17,155 nt of DNA, taken from contig CAJXTZ010000049.1 of the NCBI GenBank assembly GCA_913061345.1, positions 1 to 17,155 on the forward strand, read 5' to 3'. A program made the position numbers and the translations under genes. Shown one piece after another: positions 1 through 7,593 of this stretch. Positions within the stretch are counted from its first letter, which is position 1, and every line of letters begins with the position of its first letter. Below the pieces are notes generated by a model. The model worked only from the letters and a program-made list of their open reading frames with translations, searched no databases and had not been told where the DNA came from. The DNA is from an uncultured Erythrobacter sp. GTDB lineage: Bacteria; Pseudomonadota; Alphaproteobacteria; Sphingomonadales; Sphingomonadaceae.

Positions 1-497
1 GTTCAGCCGGAACTGCAAGTCAGACCGAAGAGCGGCCGGGTATCGGTGCCGGGCGAGCGCCGGGTCTCGATGTGAGCGATTTCGCGGTGCGCGGGCGCGT
101 GGTGGCGATTTCGCCTTCGCTCGACCCTGAGCGCCGTTCTTTCCAGGTGACGGTCCGTACGAATAGCGGCGCTGCTCGTTTGCAGGATGGCGAATTCGTC
201 ACGACGTGGATTGCGGGTCGCCAGGCCGAAGACGTTCCCGTGGTGCCCTATGACGCGATCCGCTTCGAGGACAATCGGGCGTTCGTATTCGTTTACGATC
301 CTCAAAACCGGATTGCCCGCCGGACTGCGATCCAACTAGGGCTCCAGGGTATCGAGGGTGTGGCGATTGCTTCAGGTCTGGAGGTCGACACTCCGATTGT
401 GACAAGCGGCATCGAGCGCCTTTCCGATGGTGACCGGGTTCGCCGAATCGGCGAGAATGGTGGACAGGATGGAAGCCCCACGGGTGACGCCCAGTGA
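1..497 (+). CDS. RND efflux membrane fusion protein (HlyD/AcrA family), C-terminal part
   Basis: The reading frame is open from the first complete codon at position 3 to the TGA at 495-497, so this is the 3' end of a gene that begins before the window; the GTG at 72 is internal, not a start. About 165 residues remain. They contain the motif RGRVVAISPSLDPERRSFQV, then VPYDAIRFEDNRAFVFVY and a final stretch ending in GIERLSDGDRVRRI. These are typical of the beta-barrel and membrane-proximal domains of periplasmic adaptor proteins, which link an inner-membrane RND pump to the outer membrane. The hydrophilic Gly-rich tail is ordinary. The stop overlaps the GTG start of the RND permease by four bases (GTGA), so the two are translationally coupled and almost certainly form one pump. 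The substrate cannot be inferred. Confidence 0.88.
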   Translation, partial: SAGTASQTEERPGIGAGRAPGLDVSDFAVRGRVVAISPSLDPERRSFQVTVRTNSGAARLQDGEFVTTWIAGRQAEDVPVVPYDAIRFEDNRAFVFVYDPQNRIARRTAIQLGLQGIEGVAIASGLEVDTPIVTSGIERLSDGDRVRRIGENGGQDGSPTGDAQ

Positions 498-3400
498 GCG
501 AGTCAAAATCCGGCGACGACATACCGCAGCGTGAAGGTCGCAAGGAGGAGGGTAGCCCCGACACGGCGCCCTCCGAGACCGAAGCCGTCGCTAGCGCCAG
601 CGGATTCAAGAAGTTTTTCTTCCTCAAGACGACCTTCGGTATCCTGCTCACTACGCTGCTCGTGGTTGGCGGAATCATGGCCTATTTCAGTCTGGTCAAG
701 GAATCGCTGCCCGATCTCGACATCCCACAGGCCACCATCACCACCACCTGGCCAGGCGTCGATCCGAGTACGATAGAGGAACAGGTCACGCAGGAAATCG
801 AGGACGAGCTGACCACGCTTGCCAACGTGAAAGCGATCAACAGCGCATCTTTCGACAGTTTTTCGCTTATTTCCGTAGAATTCGAAGCCAGCGCCAATTC
901 CGATGAAGCAATCGCACGTCTGAGGGAGACAGTCGCTGATGCCGAGGCGAACCTTCCTTCGGAGGCAGAGAAACCGACAATAGATCAGGTTTCCGTCGAT
1001 GACCGGCCGGTTCTGACGGTCGCTCTGTATGGCGAGGCCGGACCCGCAGCCTTCAGCGAACTTGGCGAGGATTTGCAGGATCGCCTCGAAAGAATCAGCG
1101 GCGTCAACGAAGTCGATCTTGCCGGTGTGCGCGAGGAAGTGGTTCAGGTTCTGCTGCAACCACAGCGACTGCTGGCGCTCGGCCTGTCGCCGGTACAGGT
1201 GCGCGATGCCATCAGCCGCGCCAATCTCGAACAGCCATCCGGTGAAATCGACAGCGAGGAAATCGGTGCGATCGTCCGGCTGGAAGGACAGTTCCAGACA
1301 ATCGCCGACCTGCGCGCGCTTCCGGTGGCTCGCTTTGGGGATGGAGCAAGCGGCCGCCCTGTACTGCTGGGCGAAATTGCAACCGTCCGCCGCCAGCTCG
1401 AAACCGAAGAATCGCGCACATTCTACAGCGAAGGCGGCGGACGTTTCCGGCCTTCCGTAAGTCTTTCGGTCAAGAAGGTTCCGGGTGCCGATACGATCCA
1501 GCTAATCGAGGACGTGCTGGCAGACATCGATGCCTACGCCCAGACTACGGCTTGGCCACAAGGCGTGGAACACACCGTAATCCAGAACGAAGCCGAGACG
1601 ATATGGGATTCGCTGATCAGCGTCTTCAACAACGGCTGGCAGGCGATGCTGGCGGTGTTCATCATCCTGTTTCTCGTACTGACCTGGCGCGAAGGGCTGA
1701 TCGCGGGCCTCTCGATCCCGGTGACCTTTTGCGGCGTGTTGGTCGTGATCTTGCTCATGGGATACTCGCTCAACGAACTGGTCATCATCGGCATGGTGCT
1801 CGCACTTGGCCTGCTGGTCGATGTGTTCATCCTGATGATGGAAGGCCTCCACGAGGACATCTACACCAACAACAAGAGCTTCGGGGAAGCGGTGCTCAAC
1901 ACCATCGGACGCTATGCCATGCCGGCCTTCGCGGGGCAGTTGACGACCGTTCTTGCGCTCGCGCCGCTGATGGCGATCGGCGGCGTGTCGGGAAAATTCA
2001 TCCGCGTCCTGCCGATCACGGCCATCGCTTGTCTAATCCTGGCCTACATCGTGGCGCTGTTCGCAGCCGTCCCGCTGTCACGTTACCTGCTCCAGCGCGT
2101 CGCCGACGGGGACACGCAGGAAGAAACGAGCAAGGCGGACGCACTGGCCGCGGATGCTTCGGGCTGGCTGGAGCGCTTCACGCGGGCGAATATCATCTCC
2201 AGCCGCAAGCGCGCCTGGACCTGGGTCGGCGGCGCGGTGGGGGTATTCCTGCTGTCGTGCATGGCCATCGCGCAGACATCGCTGGTGCTCTATCCCAAGA
2301 CCGATGGTGAAAACCTCGGCATCAACATCGAGCTTCCCGCCTCTACCCAGCTTGAGACGTCTCAAAGAATCGCCGACGAAGTTGGCGAGCTGCTTCTTGA
2401 AAAACCCTACTTCGCAGATGTTCTGAAGCTGGTAGGTAGCAAGAGCCCGTTTGCCAGCGGCTCGGTCGCCGCTTCCTTGCAGCCTTCGACGGCGGAGAAC
2501 TTCATCGGTTTTTCCGCGACCTTCGTGGAACGGGAAGATCGCGATGCGGCGGGCTACCTGGTGGCCGACGATCTGCGTGAAGAATTGCAGGCTTATCTCG
2601 ATGCCAATGTTGCCGGAGCCGATCTGCTCGTGGTGGCGGAAACGGGCCAGCCCACTTCCGGCGATCCCATCGAAATCGTTCTCACCGGCCCCGAGATGGC
2701 TCAATTGCAAGAGCTGTCGGAAGAGGTGCAGGCACTGCTTGAGGAAGAATCAGGAGTCGTCGATGTGCGCGACAATCTGGGTAGTGTTACGGACGAGATT
2801 GCTCTGCGCCCGAACCGCGAGGCGCTGGACTTCTTCGGTCTTACCCAGGCTGACCTTGCTGCGCAGATCCGCTTTGCGCTTTCGAACGATCAGGTTGGCG
2901 AGTTCGTGACGCCTGGGGCGGAAGACGATCTGGAAATTCGCGTCGGCACTGACTGGCCCAGCCGCAGCGGGTTCGAAGCGGGTGGGCCCTCGCGATACGA
3001 GGAGCTCGCGCTGGTACGCGCCTTTACGCCCAGCGGGGAAAGCGTTGCCTTGCTGTCGCTGCTCGAACCCGTGCAATCCGAAGCGGCAGTGGCGATCAGT
3101 CACAAGGATGGGGAACGTGCTTTGACGGTCCTCGCAAAAGACCAAGGGCGACCGGTAACCGAAATCATCGACGCAGTGACTCCCAGACTTGAAGCCGCGA
3201 TGGAGGAATGGCCGCAGGGCTACGCTTTCGCTATCGGCGGTGAAGCCGAGGAGACGGCGGAAACCTTCGGCTCCGCCGGTATCGCGCTGGCTGTCGCAGT
3301 CATCATGGTATTCGGCGTGCTGGTAATCGTGTTCGACAGTTTCCCGCAGGCATTCATCCTGCTCACCACCATGCCGATGGCGCTGATCGGAACGTTCCTC

Positions 3401-3769
3401 GGCTTCTTCGCTTTCGGCCTCAGCCTCTCGTTTTTCGCGGTGGTCGGTGTGATTGCGCTGATCGGAATCGTGGTGAACAACGGCATCGTCATGGTCGACA
3501 CGATGAATTCACGGCTGCTTGAGGGGTTCTCGATCGCCGATGCGGCTGCGAGAGGAGCGGCCGACAGGCTGCGTCCGATCCTGACCACGTCGGTCACGAC
3601 CATTGTCGGCCTCGTTCCGCTGGCGATCGGAAGCCCGATGTATCGCCCGCTTTGTTTCGCGATCATGTTCGGCCTTGTTTCGTCGACGATCCTGTCGCTG
3701 TTCATAATTCCGGCACTCTACACCCTGCTGACCCGCAAAAGCCGCGCGCAGGCGGAGGCACTCGACTGA
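494..3769 (+). CDS. RND family efflux permease (HAE-type), with unusual relay residues
   Basis: This 1091-residue protein is an inner-membrane resistance-nodulation-division transporter that would use the proton gradient to expel a substrate through the adaptor encoded upstream. It shows the duplicated RND plan: TM1 at about 45-66, a large periplasmic loop with WPGVDPSTIEEQVTQEIE, a TM2-6 block at about 375-540, TM7 at about 600, a second loop, and TM8-12 at about 925-1080. The N-terminal hydrophilic extension before TM1 (about 40 residues) is longer than usual. In TM4 the motif is GLLVDVFILMMEG, so only Asp443 is present where AcrB has an Asp pair; in TM10 the motif is GIVVNNGIVMVD, so Asn995 replaces the AcrB lysine. 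The GTG start overlaps the preceding stop. The next gene overlaps this stop (TGATG). Family assignment is secure; substrate and coupling ion are unknown. Confidence 0.95.
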   Translation: MSESKSGDDIPQREGRKEEGSPDTAPSETEAVASASGFKKFFFLKTTFGILLTTLLVVGGIMAYFSLVKESLPDLDIPQATITTTWPGVDPSTIEEQVTQEIEDELTTLANVKAINSASFDSFSLISVEFEASANSDEAIARLRETVADAEANLPSEAEKPTIDQVSVDDRPVLTVALYGEAGPAAFSELGEDLQDRLERISGVNEVDLAGVREEVVQVLLQPQRLLALGLSPVQVRDAISRANLEQPSGEIDSEEIGAIVRLEGQFQTIADLRALPVARFGDGASGRPVLLGEIATVRRQLETEESRTFYSEGGGRFRPSVSLSVKKVPGADTIQLIEDVLADIDAYAQTTAWPQGVEHTVIQNEAETIWDSLISVFNNGWQAMLAVFIILFLVLTWREGLIAGLSIPVTFCGVLVVILLMGYSLNELVIIGMVLALGLLVDVFILMMEGLHEDIYTNNKSFGEAVLNTIGRYAMPAFAGQLTTVLALAPLMAIGGVSGKFIRVLPITAIACLILAYIVALFAAVPLSRYLLQRVADGDTQEETSKADALAADASGWLERFTRANIISSRKRAWTWVGGAVGVFLLSCMAIAQTSLVLYPKTDGENLGINIELPASTQLETSQRIADEVGELLLEKPYFADVLKLVGSKSPFASGSVAASLQPSTAENFIGFSATFVEREDRDAAGYLVADDLREELQAYLDANVAGADLLVVAETGQPTSGDPIEIVLTGPEMAQLQELSEEVQALLEEESGVVDVRDNLGSVTDEIALRPNREALDFFGLTQADLAAQIRFALSNDQVGEFVTPGAEDDLEIRVGTDWPSRSGFEAGGPSRYEELALVRAFTPSGESVALLSLLEPVQSEAAVAISHKDGERALTVLAKDQGRPVTEIIDAVTPRLEAAMEEWPQGYAFAIGGEAEETAETFGSAGIALAVAVIMVFGVLVIVFDSFPQAFILLTTMPMALIGTFLGFFAFGLSLSFFAVVGVIALIGIVVNNGIVMVDTMNSRLLEGFSIADAAARGAADRLRPILTTSVTTIVGLVPLAIGSPMYRPLCFAIMFGLVSSTILSLFIIPALYTLLTRKSRAQAEALD

Positions 3770-4923
3770 TGCGCTACCTGTTCGCCCTGCTGTTACCACT
3801 GTCGCTTGCACTAGGTGGATGCACAACGTGGCCTGATCGTATTCCTCGCCTGGAAGCGCAGGCAGAAGCGGCGCGATTGCCGAACTTTGAATCGGTCCGA
3901 TATTGGGCCGATGCGCCTCCGGCTACATACGCCGCGATGCGCGACGAAATAGCGACCAGCGCACCGGAAAGACAGGCCGATACGCTGCTTGCATTATCTG
4001 GCGGGGCGGATGACGGTGCCTATGCGGCAGGTTTTCTCAAGGGCTGGAGCGATAGCGGAGAGCGTCCGCAATTCTCGATCGTCTCGGGCGTCAGCACCGG
4101 CGCCTTGATTGCGCCTTTTGCGTTTCTTGGTTCGGAATATGACCAGAGCTTGCGCGCGTTCTATACTGAAATTTCGCGAAAGGACATCTACCGGCAAAGG
4201 GGCATCGTCGGTTTGCTGACGCAGCCGAGCGTGGCCGATTCTGCGCCGCTCGCTGAACTGATCGCCGCCAATATCGACGAAGCGATACTGGATGCAATCG
4301 CGATCGAGCACGGTAGCGGTCGCAGACTGCTGGTGCAGACGACCAATCTGGATGCAGGTCGCGGCGTGATCTGGGATATGGGGGCGATTGCCCAAAGCAA
4401 TGATCCGCGGCGGCTCGAACTTTTTCGCCGCGTGCTGCTCGCTTCCGCCAGCGTGCCGGGGCTGTTCGCGCCGGTCATGATCGAAGTTTCCGATGGGGCT
4501 AAGAGTTTCGCCGAAATGCATGTGGATGGTGCGGTGACGGCGGGCTTTTTGGCGGTCACCGAAACCATGGCCATATCCGGGGGGCTGCGACCGGAGGTAG
4601 AGCAAGATCGCATATTTATCATACTCAACGGCCGTCTGCGCCCGCGTTACGAAACGGTCGGCGCTTCCACATTTTCGATTGTCGAGCGCGCGCTCGATAC
4701 GGTTCTCTCGGCGTATGACCGGGCTAACCTGGTTAACGCGCAGCTTTTCGCCGCCAACAACAATGTCGATTTAGCTATCACTTATATCGGACCCGACTTC
4801 GACGTGGAAACCGAAGAGCTTTTTTCGCAACCCTATATGAATGCGCTTTACGAACACGGCGCCGAACGCGGTCGCACCGGGGCCTGGTATGGCAGTCTTG
4901 ACCAAACGCTCGAAGGCCAGTGA
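3769..4923 (+). CDS. Patatin-like phospholipase lipoprotein
   Basis: The protein has 384 residues. The ATG at 3769 is chosen because it gives a lipoprotein signal peptide with lipobox LGGC (acylated Cys18). It overlaps the RND stop by one base (TGATG), and a GGAGG lies 10 nt upstream; longer readings into the RND gene remove the signal. The patatin fold shows the Gly-rich oxyanion loop LSGGADDGAYAAG (about 76-88), the nucleophile elbow GVSTG with Ser109, and the DGA motif with Asp253, so the Ser-Asp dyad is complete. It is therefore likely to be a membrane-anchored acyl hydrolase exposed to the periplasm or outer membrane. Its coupling to the RND genes suggests a role in lipid handling at the envelope linked to the pump; that link is inference. 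The third Gly of the usual loop is Ala80. Confidence 0.9.
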   Translation: MRYLFALLLPLSLALGGCTTWPDRIPRLEAQAEAARLPNFESVRYWADAPPATYAAMRDEIATSAPERQADTLLALSGGADDGAYAAGFLKGWSDSGERPQFSIVSGVSTGALIAPFAFLGSEYDQSLRAFYTEISRKDIYRQRGIVGLLTQPSVADSAPLAELIAANIDEAILDAIAIEHGSGRRLLVQTTNLDAGRGVIWDMGAIAQSNDPRRLELFRRVLLASASVPGLFAPVMIEVSDGAKSFAEMHVDGAVTAGFLAVTETMAISGGLRPEVEQDRIFIILNGRLRPRYETVGASTFSIVERALDTVLSAYDRANLVNAQLFAANNNVDLAITYIGPDFDVETEELFSQPYMNALYEHGAERGRTGAWYGSLDQTLEGQ

Positions 4924-5116
4924 CAATTGCCGAAGACTTCTTCTGCAAGGTTTTATCAAGGCCTCCGCGATGATCGTCAAAGCAAGCTTTATCGCTTTCG
5001 AGACCGCGCACCGGACTGTTTTAGTGCGGTTTCGCCGAACCGGGTCCGGGTTCTGCTAAATCGGCGAACTCATTACGAAGCGGACCTGCTCGGCTCGCAG
5101 AAAATGGAACTACCCA
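4924..5116. other. Intergenic spacer between RND operon and MipA remnant
   Basis: The 193 bp hold no convincing gene. An imperfect hairpin lies at 5010-5030 (ACCGGACT, loop GTTTT, AGTGCGGT, one internal mismatch) but has no following T-run, so it is a weak terminator candidate at best. No confident promoter could be assigned, although transcription of the 5117-9099 block would most plausibly begin here. Confidence 0.4.
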
Positions 5117-5464
5117 ATGAAAGTAGCATACACCTTATCGATTTGTGCGTTCGGGCTCGGCTTCACAATGTCCGCTCCTGTTGCCGCACAAGAGGAAACC
5201 GAAGAACACCGCCGCACACGCGTAGCGCTGGGCCCGCAGCGGGTGCCAAGCTATCTTGGTTCCGATATGCTCGCCATTAGGCCATTGATCGATGTTTCAC
5301 GAGCGGATGCCAGCCGCCCGCGTGGGGGCATCTACAGCTGCGCGAAATACGATCAGCTTCTCGGCGAACCGGCAGACTCTCCGGTAGTCGCTGTGTTCGG
5401 TTTGCGCGGCCAGTTCGCCGGCGAAATTGCGCTGCTCTATTCTCCTGGAAGAGGACTCGAATGA
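5117..5464 (+). pseudogene. Internally deleted MipA/OmpV-family outer-membrane protein gene
   Basis: The open frame encodes 115 residues. The first about 25 form a clear signal peptide ending near APVAAQ. Residues about 34-56 (VALGPQRVPSYLGSDMLAIR, then PLI) match the first strands of MipA/OmpV proteins as I remember them. Residues about 73-115 (IYSCAKYDQLLGEPADSPVV, then FGLRGQF and ALLYSPGRG) match the last strands of the same family. The roughly 150 middle residues expected in a normal protein of about 250-270 are absent. The junction lies near 5309-5325 and keeps the frame. Several conserved family residues near the C-terminus look degraded. It is most likely a remnant unable to form a barrel, though a short secreted peptide could still be made. 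The TGA overlaps the next gene's ATG (ATGA). Confidence 0.65.
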
Positions 5465-5925
5465 TCGACAACCTCGTAACTCTTACCTCTGCTGAAATTG
5501 ATTTTATCGAACGGATGGGGATCAACGCCGAAGCTAGCGGCCAGGCCCGCATTACCGGTCGCATCTGGGGATTGCTGATGGTTATGGGGCGGATGCTAAC
5601 TTCGGCCGAAATCGCAGAGACGCTTCAGGTCAGCCGGGGCAGCGTCAGCACCAATCTTCGCCTGCTGGAAAGCCTCGAGATCATCGAGCGCCGGTCGAAG
5701 CCGGGCGAGCGCGAAATCTATTTCGCCATGTGTCCGAACCCCTACGCATCTGTTACGAAACAGTTCGCCAATCGCTTTGCGAACCACCGGCGAATGGTGA
5801 AGGAAGCCGCAGCCAAGATCGAGCGTCAGGAGGGCCAGAAAAACCTCGCCCACCTGGCGCGCTTCTACGAGCTTATGGAACAGTGCCATCGCGCCCTGCT
5901 CACCGAAATGGATGATGACGAATGA
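5461..5925 (+). CDS. GbsR/MarR-family transcriptional regulator
   Basis: This 154-residue protein has an N-terminal helix followed by a winged helix-turn-helix at about 45-95 (LTSAEIAETLQVSRGSVSTN, then the wing region ERRSKPGEREIYFA). The C-terminal helices (about 100-150) are suited to dimerisation. The arrangement matches the GbsR subgroup of MarR regulators; GbsR controls glycine-betaine synthesis in Bacillus, but the ligand here is unknown. The ATG is supported by AGAGG at 5450-5454 with six-base spacing, which lies inside the end of the MipA remnant. Its stop overlaps the start of the MscS channel (ATGA). This suggests that it controls its own operon, including the channel and the PLD enzyme, in response to an osmotic or membrane cue; this is inference from position. 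Confidence 0.85.
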   Translation: MIDNLVTLTSAEIDFIERMGINAEASGQARITGRIWGLLMVMGRMLTSAEIAETLQVSRGSVSTNLRLLESLEIIERRSKPGEREIYFAMCPNPYASVTKQFANRFANHRRMVKEAAAKIERQEGQKNLAHLARFYELMEQCHRALLTEMDDDE

Positions 5926-7589
5926 AAGCGCGACTTGCTTCCCTCCGTTTTCTGATCGCTGCGATTGGACTTGCCTTTGCATCATTTGCAACTGCGCAAT
6001 CGCTACCGGGAACCGAACCATCCACCGAACAAACCGCCACCGCGCCTGCGCCCGATCCGTTCGGACGTGAAACTCCTCGTGGCGCAATCACCGGGCTGCT
6101 TCAGGCATTGGGCGATGCGGATTATCAACGTGCCGCTCAATATTTCCCCGCCGAAGGAGATCTCGAGGCGGAAGCACAGAGCGAGACTTCGCAAGCCATC
6201 GAAGAACCTCGGAGCGGCAACGCGGACACGCAAGGGGACCTGGACCAGCGAGCCGACCTGGCTAGAAAACTGCAGATCGCGCTTGATCGTGGCGGAAGTC
6301 TCCTGGCGTTCCCGCTTCTCTCGAACGAGGCGTCAGGTGTCGTCGATGATGGCCTGGCCCAAAATCTCGAACAGGTCGGCTCGCTTTCCAGTGAAGAAGG
6401 TGCCGCTCCGATCCTGTTGCAGCAGATCACCACTGCTGATGGCAACATGCAATGGCGTATAGCTCCGGAGACGGCAGAAGAAATCGCCGACGTCGTTCCC
6501 GCCGAGGCAGCAGACGAAACCGTCGCGGGAGAGGGGATCGTTCTCGCTGGCGCTCCCCTGATCGACTGGCTTAAACTGATCGCCCTTGCGCTGCTTGCCT
6601 TTGCCGCCTTCCGATTGTTAGCCGCGCTGGTGCTGGCATTTTTACGTCGGGCCATCACAGATCACGATGCAAGTCCTGCTTACCGGTTCCTGCATGCGGC
6701 CATGCCGCCGCTGTCGCTCTATCTGGCGGTCCTGACTTTCTACGCCACTGCCGGCGACCTCGAGGTTTCGATTGTCGCGCGACAGACTTTGCTGCGCTAC
6801 GCCGCCATCGTTGCCTGGATAGCTCTGGCTTGGTTCGCGCTGCGGCTCGTCGATGCCATTGCTCGCGTCGTGACAGGACGGATGCACCGGGCCGAACGCC
6901 GTCAGGCTGTCACGATTATCAGCTTCCTTCGCCGCGGTGCAAAGGTGCTCTTGCTGGCTATCGCTTTCGTGGCCGTGCTCGATACGATCGGGCTGGATGT
7001 AACTACCGGTATCGCAGCACTCGGCATTGGCGGCCTTGCGCTGGCGCTGGGAGCGCAGAAGACGATCGAGAATCTGGTTGGTTCGGTCACGTTGATCGCG
7101 GACAAGCCAGTGCAAGTGGGTGACGCGGCGCAGATCGGCGAGGTGTTCGGAACGGTCGAGGATATCGGAATGCGTTCCACTCTCGTGCGAACGATCAATC
7201 GCACGCTTGTCTCTATTCCCAACGGCTATCTCGCATCCGAGCGGATCGAGAATTACGCGCTGCGAGACCGATTCCTTTTTCATCAGACCATAGGCGTCAC
7301 CTACGATACCGATGCCCACCAGATGGAGCGATTGCTTGACGAATTGCGGGACATCATTGCCGATGACGGCCACATTCTCGACGATGATGCCCGCGTGCGG
7401 TTTCACGGTTTCGGCGACAGCGCATTGCAGATCGAGATATTCGCCTACTTCAATACCCGCTCCTACCCGGAATCGCTGGCTATGCAGGAAACGCTGCTGT
7501 TCGCGATCATGCGCAAGCTGGACGAACTTGGGATCGATTTCGCTTTCCCGACGCAGACCATCCATCTGCAAAACGATATCGCCGATTGA
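5922..7589 (+). CDS. MscS-family mechanosensitive ion channel with periplasmic N-terminal domain
   Basis: The 555-residue protein is about twice the size of E. coli MscS. It begins with a signal peptide (about 1-26, ending FATAQ), followed by a periplasmic region (about 27-205) with the RGAITGLLQALGDADYQRAA motif common in large MscS proteins. Membrane segments lie at about 214-238, 250-275, 290-318 and 338-358. The Gly/Ala-rich pore helix starts at about 361 (TTGIAALGIGGLALALGAQK) and leads into the MscS beta domain (about 385-450, with IGEVFGTVEDIGMRSTLVRT and SIPNGYLASERIENYALRD) and the C-terminal alpha/beta domain. It would open under membrane tension to release solutes. It is translationally coupled to the GbsR-type regulator upstream and followed after 4 nt by the PLD gene. 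Confidence 0.93.
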   Translation: MKARLASLRFLIAAIGLAFASFATAQSLPGTEPSTEQTATAPAPDPFGRETPRGAITGLLQALGDADYQRAAQYFPAEGDLEAEAQSETSQAIEEPRSGNADTQGDLDQRADLARKLQIALDRGGSLLAFPLLSNEASGVVDDGLAQNLEQVGSLSSEEGAAPILLQQITTADGNMQWRIAPETAEEIADVVPAEAADETVAGEGIVLAGAPLIDWLKLIALALLAFAAFRLLAALVLAFLRRAITDHDASPAYRFLHAAMPPLSLYLAVLTFYATAGDLEVSIVARQTLLRYAAIVAWIALAWFALRLVDAIARVVTGRMHRAERRQAVTIISFLRRGAKVLLLAIAFVAVLDTIGLDVTTGIAALGIGGLALALGAQKTIENLVGSVTLIADKPVQVGDAAQIGEVFGTVEDIGMRSTLVRTINRTLVSIPNGYLASERIENYALRDRFLFHQTIGVTYDTDAHQMERLLDELRDIIADDGHILDDDARVRFHGFGDSALQIEIFAYFNTRSYPESLAMQETLLFAIMRKLDELGIDFAFPTQTIHLQNDIAD

Positions 7590-7593
7590 ACAT

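Noticed and set aside
3115..3140. GGAAC within the RND gene as an EcfG promoter
   Set aside because: It has no CGTT at the proper distance and lies deep within a coding region.
3652..3768. Upstream in-frame extension of the patatin gene
   Set aside because: It lies within the RND coding region and destroys the lipoprotein signal peptide.
7312..7593. Upstream in-frame extension of the PLD gene
   Set aside because: It lies within the MscS coding region and has the Ser/Arg/Cys-rich composition of a shadow frame.
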